This document shows, one piece after another, positions 35,195 to 44,037 of a DNA stretch of 61,398 nucleotides. Source of the stretch: UBA3495 sp964629875 (GTDB taxonomy: Bacteria > Chloroflexota > Dehalococcoidia > Lucifugimonadales > UBA3495); the NCBI GenBank assembly GCA_964629875.1, contig CAZVRK010000013.1, forward strand, positions 1-61,398, in the 5' to 3' direction. Positions within the stretch are counted from its first letter, which is position 1. Each line of letters begins with the position of its first letter. The notes beneath the pieces are model-generated. The model saw nothing but the letters and a program-made list of their open reading frames with translations. It searched no databases and was not told the DNA's origin. A program made the position numbers and the translations under genes.

Positions 35195-35785
35195 ATCCTG
35201 CAATGCGTCTGCATATTGTTCCGGAGTATTTAAATCCCACAGTACACAAGGATCGGTATCACTGACTCTATGAACACGTGACGCATGCATAGTTATTATC
35301 GATTTAAAGCCAAAATTCTCTTCCGATATATTTAGCAAATCAGCAACAAATTCCATTCCAAATATTATGGGATGTCCACCATTACCATCATACGTAGGGA
35401 TTGTTATGTTACGCTGACTATTACCGTGACTCAGAACCAAACGAGAAATTACATCGCTGTTTCTAGGCTGGTCTACATTCAGAAATAAAATACAATCTGT
35501 GTCATTACTATCAATAGCGTTCAGGCCAACTTTTATTGAAGTAGTTCTACCTAGATCATAATCCTTATTTATAACACATCGGACTCGGGCCAAGTCTTTG
35601 ATCTCAGGCATGAGCAATTCGGCATTATGGCCCAGAACTACAATTACTTCTTTAGCACCTGCTCCTATCAAAGTAGACACCTGATATTTAATTAACGTGC
35701 TGCCTTCCCAATGCAATAATGCTTTCATCTCTCCCATACGTTGGGACCTACCAGCAGCCAGAAGAATCGCGGTAAAACCAGCCAT
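35183..35785 (-). CDS. MobA-like/MocA molybdenum cofactor nucleotidyltransferase
   Basis: NTP transferase domain of 200 residues. N-terminal motif AILLAAGRSQRMGEMKALLHWEG is the MobA/MocA signature, and ILFLNVDQPRNS has the metal-binding Asp. The C-terminal half GHPIIFGMEF fits MocA, which makes molybdopterin cytosine dinucleotide for xanthine-dehydrogenase-family enzymes. Next to xdhC (9 bases apart) this assignment is strengthened. The substrate nucleotide (CTP versus GTP) is inferred from context. Confidence 0.8.
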   Translation of the reverse strand: MAGFTAILLAAGRSQRMGEMKALLHWEGSTLIKYQVSTLIGAGAKEVIVVLGHNAELLMPEIKDLARVRCVINKDYDLGRTTSIKVGLNAIDSNDTDCILFLNVDQPRNSDVISRLVLSHGNSQRNITIPTYDGNGGHPIIFGMEFVADLLNISEENFGFKSIITMHASRVHRVSDTDPCVLWDLNTPEQYADALQDLQS

Positions 35786-35794
35786 CTCAACAGC

Positions 35795-36922
35795 TCATAC
35801 GTTAATCGAATTCTCGACTATATCTGAAGCTCTGTTTAAGTACCATTCACCCATTTGCAAAGGACTTCCCTTTCCTCCTCTACGCTCCATTATGATCTCT
35901 GACATAATGCTAACTGCTAACTCTTCTGGAGTCAGCGCACCAATATCCAAACCAATTGGAGATTTGACCTCTTTTAGACGATCAACTGATATCCCTTGAG
36001 CTAATAACCTCTGGTAGATCATTAATGTTTTCCTTCGACTACCTAGCAATCCTATATACCTGGCGGGTGTCTGAAGAGCTGACTCCAGCGCCATATCGTC
36101 ATAGCGATGCCCTCTAGTTGCAACTACTACAAAGGTATTAACATTTATATTGATATGTTTCGCCCAATCATCATAGCTAGTAACAATCGTCTCATTAGCG
36201 TATGGAAACCGTTCTGCATTCGAAAATTCGTTGCGGTCATCAACGATCTGCACTGTATACCCCAAGCTATCAGCTAGATCTGCTGTTGCTTTTCCGACGT
36301 GACCACCACCTACCATTATCAGGGTTGGAGGAGTAGTAAAACCTTCAATGAAAATTTCCAAACCATCATCAGTAACGAAACTTTCAATAGCCCCTAAGTC
36401 AGCTATCCTCATGGCTATCTCTGTAGCTTTTTTATCTAGAGCAACGCTGCCTAATGAACCGTTAACTGTCCCGTCTACACTTAATAGCAATTTGGCTCCT
36501 AAAAGACCAGAATCGCTTTCATCTGAGACCACTGTAGCCAAAGCGACGGGTTCGCCACCATCATATGCTTCTAAAACCTTTTGACCAATATCCTGAAAAT
36601 CATTGTTATTAGTCATAGGTTCTAAATAAAAATACATGGTTCCGCCGCATACCAATCCATCTCGAGCCGCTATATCTTCATTCAGAAAATATTCCTTAAA
36701 TTCGGGACCGGCATTATTACGTAACATCTCTCTGGCGGCAAACCAAATATCACCTTCAACACATCCTCCGCCAAGTGTACCTACGCCGGTACCGTCTTCC
36801 TTGACCAACAGCATTGCCCCTGATTTTTGTGGAGTCGAACCTTTGGTCCTAACTACAGTAGCTAAGACGCAAGGTTGGGCATCCCTGAGTAGATTAACTG
36901 CCTCTTTAATAACTTCTTTCAT
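35795..36922 (-). CDS. xdhC: XdhC/CoxI family molybdenum enzyme maturation protein
   Basis: Inserts the (usually sulfurated) molybdenum cofactor into xanthine-dehydrogenase-type hydroxylases. The 375-residue protein has an N-terminal CoxI domain with TVVRTKGSTPQKSGAMLLV and LGGGCVEGDIW, and a C-terminal Rossmann XdhC domain with IMVGGGHVGKATADLADSLGY and YIGLLGSRRKT. The typical family order is preserved. It is immediately upstream of the MobA-like gene. The hydroxylase subunits it serves are not in the window. Confidence 0.9.
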   Translation of the reverse strand: MKEVIKEAVNLLRDAQPCVLATVVRTKGSTPQKSGAMLLVKEDGTGVGTLGGGCVEGDIWFAAREMLRNNAGPEFKEYFLNEDIAARDGLVCGGTMYFYLEPMTNNNDFQDIGQKVLEAYDGGEPVALATVVSDESDSGLLGAKLLLSVDGTVNGSLGSVALDKKATEIAMRIADLGAIESFVTDDGLEIFIEGFTTPPTLIMVGGGHVGKATADLADSLGYTVQIVDDRNEFSNAERFPYANETIVTSYDDWAKHININVNTFVVVATRGHRYDDMALESALQTPARYIGLLGSRRKTLMIYQRLLAQGISVDRLKEVKSPIGLDIGALTPEELAVSIMSEIIMERRGGKGSPLQMGEWYLNRASDIVENSINV

Positions 36923-37184
36923 GATTAGCCTCGATTAATACAACTTATGAAGCCAAAATACTACTACTATTATTCCACATTGTGAAAGTACCCACATACA
37001 ACACTAACACGCAGCGAATATTAAAAGTTTAGAACCTCAATCAAACCAAAAGTTTGGATGATTTAGTACGAGTACTCCCGGCAGATTAACATGATTATAA
37101 CTTATATCGTTATATTCTTGCCCAAAGCCCGATTTCCATGCCAATAAACACCTCACAATATGTAAAGTCGTGCTTAAAATAAGG

Positions 37185-37190
37185 TATAAT
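37185..37190 (+). promoter_or_regulatory. TATAAT box just upstream of the GATase-like start
   Basis: TATAAT at 37185-37190 is 12 bases from the ATG at 37203, so the transcript would be nearly leaderless. A matching -35 is not obvious. It argues against using an earlier in-frame GTG at 37170. Confidence 0.35.
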
Positions 37191-37202
37191 AGTTATATAT
37201 TT

Positions 37203-37889
37203 ATGGGTATCATCGCAATCACAAGTAATAATGTAAAAGACGCATCTCAGTACGTGAAGATCTTAGAGTCTATGGGAGCCAATACTAAAGTAATAACTCC
37301 CGAAAATAACGACACACTCCACGAAAAGATGCATTCTACCTCAGCAATTCTGTTAAGTGATGGACCAAGGGTCTGGAGTCCTCCGGAAAGTCCCGATGCA
37401 AAAAATTCAGATGACGATATTATGAGTGTAGAACTAGACGAATTTGAATTAAACGTCACTAGAAAAGCATTAGATCTTGACCTACCTATCCTAGCCATAG
37501 GCAGAGGATTACATATATTGAACATGTGCCAAGGTGGCAAACCTCCTCTAGAAGTACCAGGGCATTCAGACCACCATCCTGATACAGAGAAAAAGTTAGT
37601 CCATACTATTTACCTATCTCCAGGAGCAAAGGCCTCAGCTGTGATAGGCAGTGCGGGATTTTTTAGAGTGAACAGCAATCATTCTTTCGGCCTACGGGAA
37701 ATACAAAGGTCTCCTAGGCTCATGAGCACAGCATATTCTGTGGAAGATGGAATAATAGAAGGACTTGAGAGTCCCGAGCATAGCTGGGTAATAGCCCTAC
37801 AATGCAATCCCGAATTACAAGATCAAGTACCTCGCAGTTTCTCCAACTTATTCCTAGCACTCGTAGAGCGCTCAGGCGTGTACCAATGA
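37203..37889 (+). CDS. Class I glutamine amidotransferase-like protein, catalytic residues altered
   Basis: The 228-residue protein (from ATG 37203) has the fold pattern of peptidase C26/class I amidotransferases: LPILAIGRGLHILN corresponds to the nucleophile elbow (normally GICRG with Cys), and ALQCNPEL to the His-Glu motif (normally QWHPE). Cys is replaced by Gly100 and His by Asn202; Glu204 remains. A further SNHSFG is near the usual SxHHQ position. It therefore probably lacks hydrolase activity and may be a binding or structural protein. It is a single gene ahead of gyrA. Start choice: a TATAAT box lies 18 bases upstream of this ATG. Confidence 0.6.
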   Translation: MGIIAITSNNVKDASQYVKILESMGANTKVITPENNDTLHEKMHSTSAILLSDGPRVWSPPESPDAKNSDDDIMSVELDEFELNVTRKALDLDLPILAIGRGLHILNMCQGGKPPLEVPGHSDHHPDTEKKLVHTIYLSPGAKASAVIGSAGFFRVNSNHSFGLREIQRSPRLMSTAYSVEDGIIEGLESPEHSWVIALQCNPELQDQVPRSFSNLFLALVERSGVYQ

Positions 37890-37985
37890 CCTAATTGAAA
37901 TCCAAAAATGGCCCTAGTCTGAGATTCCGAGCCAATACGATTGATCAAATAACTCAATAAAGCACCATCCCAAAAAGGAGCACAC

Positions 37986-40514
37986 ATGGTAACTACTAAT
38001 GACACCAATCCCGACGGGAGAATTAATCCTGTAAGAATAGTAGACGAGATGCGAACATCGTATCTAACCTACGCTATGAGCGTCATAGTATCCAGGGCAC
38101 TTCCTGACGTCCGCGACGGACTCAAACCTGTCCAACGCAGAATACTTTACGCAATGCACGACATGGGTATAAGACCAAACGGACAACATAGGAAAAGCGC
38201 CCGTATAGCGGGAGAGGTGTTGGGGAAATTCCACCCTCATGGAGAATCCTCGGTATACGATACTTTAGTAAGAATGGCTCAACCGTTCTCTATGCGATAT
38301 CCCCTGATAGATGGTCAAGGTAATTTTGGAAGCGTAGACGGTGATCCCCCGGCGGCCATGAGATATACCGAAGCACGTCTCGCAAGCATTGCAGATGAAC
38401 TACTGTCGGATATTGATCAAGATACAGTCGATTTTCTGCCTAATTTCGACGATTCCATGCAAGAACCATCTGTCCTACCAAGCAGATTACCTAATATGCT
38501 GGTGAACGGTGCCTCTGGAATAGCCGTTGGTATGGCAACCAACATGCCTCCCCATAACTTAAGTGAAATCTGCGACGCCATATGTCATGTCATAGAGAAG
38601 CCCGACTGCAGCATAGACGATTTAATTAAGTTGGTGCCAGGCCCAGACTTCCCAACGGCAGGGATCATCAGGGGAACAGCAGGAATTATAGACGCATATA
38701 CCACTGGCCGCGGTAAAATAATCATGGAAGCAGATACTGAGATTGAAGAAATTAGAGGTGATCGCAGAAGGATCATCATCAATGAATTACCTTACCAAGT
38801 AAATAAGGCTAACTTGGTAGAAAAAATAGCCCAATTAGTACGAGACAAAAAGATCGACGGCATTTCTGATATTCGTGATGAATCTGACCGCCATGGCATG
38901 CGAGTTGTAATTGAGCTCCGTAGAGATGCTCAACCCAGCATAGTCCTCAACAATTTATACAAACACACCTCGATGAGATCTTCGTTCAACACCATCATGT
39001 TGGCATTGGTAGATGGACAACCTCAAGTATTAACTCTAAAGCGTGCATTGTCTTTATTTATTGATCATCGCAAAGAAGTTATTCGTAGGCGATCCGAATT
39101 CCAGTTGCAAAAGGCACGTGACCGCGACCATATAGTTCAAGGATTATTACTAGCATTAGACCAAATGGATGAAGTCATAGCTACCATCAGATCTTCAGAC
39201 GATGTTGAAGCAGCACGAACGAACCTCATGCAAAGGTTCGATCTTGACCAAGTACAATCCCAAGCTATTCTCGACATGCAACTAAGAAGATTAGCAGCTC
39301 TAGAAAGGGAAAGGTTAGAAAATGAACACAACGATCTTGTCGCTACAATATCTAGCCTAGTAGAACTCCTGGCCAGCCCAGAGAAAATACTAAATGCAGT
39401 AAAAACGGAAACCCGGAAATTAAAGAAGGACTTCGGGGATGCCCGCCGAACTGTAATCCATCTAGACGAGGTAGAAGATCAGACGATAGAGCAATTTATA
39501 CCTCATCAAGATGTGGTAATTACATTAAGTCAAAAAGGCTACATTAAGCGCGTCCCATCTGCGACTTACAAGACACAGCACCGCGGAGGTAAAGGCGTTC
39601 GGGGAATGACTACTAGAGACGACGACGCACTAAAAGAGCTCGTGGTAGTAGATACGCACGACACCCTATTGTTTTTCACCAATCGCGGCCGAGTGTACCC
39701 CCTAAGAGTATTTCAATTGGCCCCAGACACATCCCGAACTAGTAGAGGCACTCTACTAGTGAATTTAATTCCGCTCGGACCAGGAGAACAAATCCAAACC
39801 ATGCTTGCCACCAAGAATCCCAAAGAAGGAGATTTATTAGTATTGGCAACCCACCTAGGTGAGGTCAAAGCGTTGAAAGAAGGGGCTCTTTCAAACATAC
39901 AGGCTAGAGGACTAATAGTAATGGACCTAGAATCTGGCGATGAACTGGTTAGTGTAAAACAACTAGGTGATGCACAAGATGTTGTGATGGTATCTGAAAC
40001 CGGACAAAGCATAAGGTTTCCTATTAGAAACCTTGCTCCCAGATCTCGTACCGCAGGTGGTGTACGAGGTATGAGGTTACGCCAAGATGACAAGGTAGTA
40101 ACCATGCTTACTGTAACACCTGACGACCGATTGCTAGTGGTCAGCGAGGGAGGATATGGTAAAGCCACACCTCTATCAATGTACCCAACGCAAACTAGAG
40201 GAGGCTTAGGTGTACGGACCTTCAAAGTCACAGATAAAACTGGGAGGGTAGCAGCCGCCCGAGTCGTATCTGAAACCGAAGGACAAGAAGTATTCATAAT
40301 CTCAGCTATGGCCCAGGTAGTGCGCATAAACCTAGAAGATGTCCGTATTACGGGCCGAGATACTCAAGGCGTCATTGTCTGGCGAGACCGAGATCCTGAC
40401 GACTACGTAGCATCAATAGCATGTTTCCAAGAAACTGACTACAGTGAAGAAATACCTCAAGCTAACTCGAAGCAATCTGAGGAGCAGACCGAAGAGCAAG
40501 CTGACGAAGAATAG
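37986..40514 (+). CDS. gyrA: DNA gyrase subunit A
   Basis: Breakage-reunion subunit of gyrase, 842 residues. The catalytic Tyr is in RYTEARL (about residue 127), and the quinolone-determining region reads HPHGESSVYDTLVRMAQ with Ser and Asp in the sensitive configuration. The GyrA box QHRGGKG in the C-terminal beta-pinwheel identifies gyrase rather than ParC. The tail is acidic (SEEQTEEQADEE). The ATG follows AAAAGGAG. gyrB is not adjacent. A 16-bp perfect hairpin follows 6 bases after the stop. Confidence 0.96.
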   Translation: MVTTNDTNPDGRINPVRIVDEMRTSYLTYAMSVIVSRALPDVRDGLKPVQRRILYAMHDMGIRPNGQHRKSARIAGEVLGKFHPHGESSVYDTLVRMAQPFSMRYPLIDGQGNFGSVDGDPPAAMRYTEARLASIADELLSDIDQDTVDFLPNFDDSMQEPSVLPSRLPNMLVNGASGIAVGMATNMPPHNLSEICDAICHVIEKPDCSIDDLIKLVPGPDFPTAGIIRGTAGIIDAYTTGRGKIIMEADTEIEEIRGDRRRIIINELPYQVNKANLVEKIAQLVRDKKIDGISDIRDESDRHGMRVVIELRRDAQPSIVLNNLYKHTSMRSSFNTIMLALVDGQPQVLTLKRALSLFIDHRKEVIRRRSEFQLQKARDRDHIVQGLLLALDQMDEVIATIRSSDDVEAARTNLMQRFDLDQVQSQAILDMQLRRLAALERERLENEHNDLVATISSLVELLASPEKILNAVKTETRKLKKDFGDARRTVIHLDEVEDQTIEQFIPHQDVVITLSQKGYIKRVPSATYKTQHRGGKGVRGMTTRDDDALKELVVVDTHDTLLFFTNRGRVYPLRVFQLAPDTSRTSRGTLLVNLIPLGPGEQIQTMLATKNPKEGDLLVLATHLGEVKALKEGALSNIQARGLIVMDLESGDELVSVKQLGDAQDVVMVSETGQSIRFPIRNLAPRSRTAGGVRGMRLRQDDKVVTMLTVTPDDRLLVVSEGGYGKATPLSMYPTQTRGGLGVRTFKVTDKTGRVAAARVVSETEGQEVFIISAMAQVVRINLEDVRITGRDTQGVIVWRDRDPDDYVASIACFQETDYSEEIPQANSKQSEEQTEEQADEE

Positions 40515-40520
40515 CACCTT

Positions 40521-40560
40521 CGGGAGGCTCGTATGCCAGAAAATGCATACGAGCCTCCCG
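40521..40560 (+). terminator. Long perfect hairpin after gyrA
   Basis: CGGGAGGCTCGTATGC (40521-40536) and GCATACGAGCCTCCCG (40545-40560) form a 16-bp perfect stem around CAGAAAAT. It begins 6 bases past the gyrA stop. There is no immediate T-run (GTTCTAAAGC follows), so it may be a bidirectional or mRNA-stabilising structure as well as a terminator. Confidence 0.6.
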
Positions 40561-40634
40561 GTTCTAAAGCAAAAGTTTTACGAAATCAATCACCACATAA
40601 TAGTTTCGAGCATATCCAAACTAAGATTATACGT

Positions 40635-40663
40635 TTGTTTCGTAACCTAGATTACCGTATAAT
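40635..40663 (+). promoter_or_regulatory. Putative promoter for the alpha/beta hydrolase
   Basis: TTGTTT (40635-40640) and TATAAT (40658-40663) with a 17-bp spacer, 50 bases upstream of the hydrolase start. Confidence 0.55.
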
Positions 40664-40713
40664 TAATGTGGAGTCATAAAATAATTTCTCACCACTAAAA
40701 AGGAATACATTCG

Positions 40714-41403
40714 ATGAAATTGGTTTTTATTCACGGTGCCGGTAGTTCAAGTTTATCTTCCTATTATCAACTACGGCATTTCCGGAACTCCAAAGCACTA
40801 GACCTCCCAGGGCATCCTAACGGAAAGCCCTGTGTGTCAATAGACGGATATCTTGAATGGGTTAGAGGGTTCATAACTGCTCGGAGATATAAAGATGTCA
40901 TACTTTGTGGACATTCTATGGGAGGCGCCATAGCGATCCAACACGCCCTGAAGTATCCCGATGAAATTCGAGGGTTAATCTTGATCGGTACAGGCGCCAA
41001 ACTCAGAGTTCACCCTGATTATCTTGAACAATGTCGAAATCCTGGAACTAACAATAGTGAATGGTTACAGCATCAAGAAAGCTATTTCACAGGCGTGGAG
41101 TCAGATATACACAGAGTTTTAATGCAGCGGGCTCAAGAAATTGGCCCACAAGTTGAGCTGAACGACCTCTTGGCATGTGACTCATTTGACGCAATGAGTA
41201 AAGTTGAAACTATTGGATTACCCACACTCATTTTATGTGGCGATCAAGATGAAATGACACCTATCAAATACGCTGATTATTTGTCCGAGAAAATCCATGA
41301 TTCTCAAAAGTACGTTATTGATGGCGCGCAACATTTCGCGCAACTCCAAAATTACAGACAAGTAAACGCACGCATAGAAGAATTTGTAAATTCTATCAAA
41401 TAA
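40714..41403 (+). CDS. Alpha/beta hydrolase
   Basis: Serine hydrolase of 229 residues. Oxyanion region FIHGAGSSS, nucleophile elbow CGHSMGGAIAI, catalytic Asp in LCGDQDEMTP, and His in DGAQHFAQL complete the triad. No lid domain of unusual size. Substrates of such enzymes range from esters to ring-cleavage products; nothing in the context decides. It is convergent with the flavin reductase, 3 bases apart. Confidence 0.85.
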   Translation: MKLVFIHGAGSSSLSSYYQLRHFRNSKALDLPGHPNGKPCVSIDGYLEWVRGFITARRYKDVILCGHSMGGAIAIQHALKYPDEIRGLILIGTGAKLRVHPDYLEQCRNPGTNNSEWLQHQESYFTGVESDIHRVLMQRAQEIGPQVELNDLLACDSFDAMSKVETIGLPTLILCGDQDEMTPIKYADYLSEKIHDSQKYVIDGAQHFAQLQNYRQVNARIEEFVNSIK

Positions 41404-41406
41404 TGT

Positions 41407-41892
41407 CTAGCTTTTATGCGGGTGGTACCATCTACTCTGATAAAACATCAGCGGTTCAGAGCCATCACTTTGGCTAAGATTTACTACCTGTCCAACATAG
41501 ATAGTATGATCTCCGTAAACGTGAGTGCCCGATACGTCACAGCTGAATGACACCATCGCATCTTTTAGAACAGGCACTCCCACTTCATCAATATTATAGG
41601 TATAATCCGCGTCTCCTTGACGATCCTCGGGACGTTTTGCAAAATAAGCGCCGAGGTACTCCTGATCTTCCGCTAATATATTCACCCCGAATTTTCCGTT
41701 ATTACTTACAAATCCATGAGTATTCGTTCCGTGCGCAACACACACTAATATCGTCGGAGGCTCTAAACATACAGAAGTAAACGAGTTAGCAGTCATAGAA
41801 TGTGGCTCACCCTTATCATCAACACTCGATACTACCGTCACTCCTGTAGCAAATTTTGACATTGCAGTTCTAAAATCGTCTCTGTTAACCAC
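41407..41892 (-). CDS. Flavin reductase-like FMN-binding protein
   Basis: Split-barrel flavin reductase family (HpaC/NtaB-like), 161 residues. FRTAMSKFATGVTVVSS at the N-terminus and TANSFTSVCLEPPTILVCVA in the flavin-binding region are family signatures; FGVNILAEDQEYLGAYFA follows. Such proteins supply reduced FMN/FAD to two-component monooxygenases. The LLM oxidoreductases in this window are possible but unproven partners. GTG/ATG start ambiguity is small; 41892 has GGAGATA upstream. Confidence 0.88.
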   Translation of the reverse strand: MVNRDDFRTAMSKFATGVTVVSSVDDKGEPHSMTANSFTSVCLEPPTILVCVAHGTNTHGFVSNNGKFGVNILAEDQEYLGAYFAKRPEDRQGDADYTYNIDEVGVPVLKDAMVSFSCDVSGTHVYGDHTIYVGQVVNLSQSDGSEPLMFYQSRWYHPHKS

Positions 41893-41992
41893 TCTTCAGA
41901 TATCTCCTTAATTTTCGTGTAATTATACCTATTTTCTCCCAAGTATTGTACATTATTCTCATATCAGCAATTACTTGCAACCAAGAATAGTC

Positions 41993-42970
41993 CTATCTAT
42001 ATAGATTAAACCACTCGGAACTATTCTTAAAATTACCGAAATCCATAATGCCCTTATCCAATTTCGCCACCGCACCCTTGGGAATCAAGTCCTGAAAATG
42101 GTCAGGATATGTCAATTGAGCCAGTATCTCTAGACCATGAACTATCCTAGGACCAGGTCTACTGAGATACACATGGTCAATCAGATAGACTTCCCCGTTC
42201 TGTACGGCTGGCAAATCGTACCATCCCGGCTGATCAACCAGCCAAGGCACTTCCCTGGAATTCCTATTAATATCAGATGAGCAAAGATCAATAAATAGTT
42301 TATCGGGCGCATATTCTACAACGTCATGCCATTTTATCCTTTGGGCATCACATCCTGGCTGATAAGCAGTAACTCCTACCATATTCAACACATCACTAAT
42401 CCAATGGCCACCAATCACCAGAGGATCCACACCTTCTATGGAGAATACTTTAGGCCGATCCTTTACTGCATTAATCCTCTGGGCAATAGTATCAATCCTC
42501 TCGCGCATGCCTTGTAATAATTCTTGCGCTACCATCGGAACACAACAAGCTACCCCTACTCGTTCAATACACGTTAATATTTCTTCTAATGTCCTCGGGT
42601 TTAGGACTAGAACTTCAGGGAGCACATCTAAATTAACAAGAGTGTTTTCAACGGTTCCGACATCTATTTCACAGAAATAACATAAATCTTGTGTTAGTAC
42701 GATATCGATATTTGAATTTGCTAATAGTTCTTCATCTACAGTATATGGAGATTCACCAGACACCAAAATGTTACGCATTGCTGTTTCCACTTCAGCACTC
42801 GAAAGGCTACTAACATCTATACGACTCCGTGACACTATAGGTTTATTTTTAGCTTCATCAGGATAATCGCACAAATCTGTGACACCTACGATCGAATCTC
42901 CTAAGCCTAGAGCAAACGCTATTTCAGTGCCACTTGGCAATAAGGAACATATATTCAATGTACTATCCAA
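41993..42970 (-). CDS. BtuF-like corrinoid/metal-chelate-binding protein without signal peptide
   Basis: Helical-backbone metal receptor fold of ABC-importer binding proteins (PF01497 type), 325 residues. The N-terminus ICSLLPSGTEIAFALGLGDSIVGVTDLCDYP is typical of B12-binding members, and the C-terminal lobe includes RPGPRIVHGLEILAQL. The start is TTG 42970; the frame upstream is closed by TAG within four codons, so there is no hidden signal peptide and the protein is likely cytoplasmic. It lies close to the cobalamin operon but on its own transcript, without a visible riboswitch of its own. Confidence 0.8.
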   Translation of the reverse strand: MDSTLNICSLLPSGTEIAFALGLGDSIVGVTDLCDYPDEAKNKPIVSRSRIDVSSLSSAEVETAMRNILVSGESPYTVDEELLANSNIDIVLTQDLCYFCEIDVGTVENTLVNLDVLPEVLVLNPRTLEEILTCIERVGVACCVPMVAQELLQGMRERIDTIAQRINAVKDRPKVFSIEGVDPLVIGGHWISDVLNMVGVTAYQPGCDAQRIKWHDVVEYAPDKLFIDLCSSDINRNSREVPWLVDQPGWYDLPAVQNGEVYLIDHVYLSRPGPRIVHGLEILAQLTYPDHFQDLIPKGAVAKLDKGIMDFGNFKNSSEWFNLYR

Positions 42971-43186
42971 TCTAAAACACTAACCTTGTAGGGCATAAAT
43001 GAAACTAGTTACTTAACCCATTTTCAAAAAACGCTTGAAATAAAGCCACAAGGTCATTGTTATGATTATATCTACAACTATTGATTTCTATGGATATAGT
43101 CTCATAAGACTATAGATTCAAGCAAAGATGTACTCGTTTTAACAAATGGACAGTTCCCACGCTGATAAGACTCAATACCTGAGAAA

Positions 43187-43249
43187 CTTAGGCTAGCTGC
43201 GACATCGGTAATGATACCGAAAAAACCGATGCTATGCCGAAGACCTAAG
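43187..43249 (-). terminator. Nested stem-loop at the end of the cobalamin/aldolase unit
   Basis: CTTAGG (43187-43192) pairs with CCTAAG (43244-43249), and inside it CATCGGT (43203-43209) pairs with ACCGATG (43225-43231). The outer arm overlaps the stop codon of the aldolase gene. It is placed as a terminator would be, but the T-run lies inside the loop rather than after the stem. The rest of the 274-base gap up to 42971 shows no gene. Confidence 0.4.
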
Positions 43250-43997
43250 CCGCGATTATCTTATCTAGAAACGCATGGGAACCCTTCTCCACCCACGCAT
43301 TCCATGAAGTCATAACGAATTTAACACCTCTGTCTATATATCGCTCGACGTTGTCATCGTTAACTAGGGTACCTGCTACACGTCCTGAGGATATAATCTT
43401 ATCCAGACTTGCATTAATAGCCTCTTGAACATCTGGATGACTAGGATTACCAATATGGCCCATGGTTTGTGACAGATCAGATGGAGCTATGAAGAATACA
43501 TCTATATAATCGACTTTCAGTATTTCATCTAGGTTTCTCAACGCCTCTATCTCTTCCAGTAACACCACCACCATAGTCTGGTCATTGGCCTTCTGAAAAT
43601 AATCTCCGACCCCATACGACTGTCTGCCGGGAAACATACCTCTATATCCCAAAGGGGAAAACTTGCTAGCTCCCACAGATGCCTCCGCCGATTCACGGTT
43701 GTTAACATGAGGAACGACTATCCCCATAGAGCCTCTATCTAGAGTCCTAGTGATTAGCCCCGGATCATTAGAATTAACTCTAGTCAATGACGATAAACCC
43801 CATAAATCACACGATCTGCTCATATCACTGATGTTTTCCCAACTAGGACTCCCATGTTCGCACTCAATCCATGCCGCATCGAAGCCTAGAGGTCCTAAAA
43901 AGTCTATGATTTCGCTGGTCATATTACCCATAATACCCGTTGCTACCTGACCAGACGATAATTTTTCTTTTGCCACATTATTTCGTATTGTCGCCAT
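43245..43997 (-). CDS. HpcH/HpaI aldolase family protein
   Basis: Class II pyruvate-type aldolase fold, 250 residues. AWIECEHGSPSWENI carries the metal/acid-base Glu-His region, PHVNNRESAEA and PLGYRGMFPGRQSYGVGDYF are family stretches, and VVVLLEEIEALRNLDEI and IAPSDLSQTMGH provide the metal-binding Glu and Asp. Members cleave 4-hydroxy-2-oxo acids. It follows cobJ by about 40 bases on the same strand, so it may be read through from the cobalamin operon, but no functional link to cobalamin is known. Confidence 0.85.
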   Translation of the reverse strand: MATIRNNVAKEKLSSGQVATGIMGNMTSEIIDFLGPLGFDAAWIECEHGSPSWENISDMSRSCDLWGLSSLTRVNSNDPGLITRTLDRGSMGIVVPHVNNRESAEASVGASKFSPLGYRGMFPGRQSYGVGDYFQKANDQTMVVVLLEEIEALRNLDEILKVDYIDVFFIAPSDLSQTMGHIGNPSHPDVQEAINASLDKIISSGRVAGTLVNDDNVERYIDRGVKFVMTSWNAWVEKGSHAFLDKIIAA

Positions 43998-44037
43998 GAA
44001 GCCTCTCTTATCCGATTATCGGTAAATATATAGTGAT

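Noticed and set aside
37170..37202. GTG start for the GATase-like gene
   Set aside because: A TATAAT box lies inside this stretch, so the ATG at 37203 is more likely.
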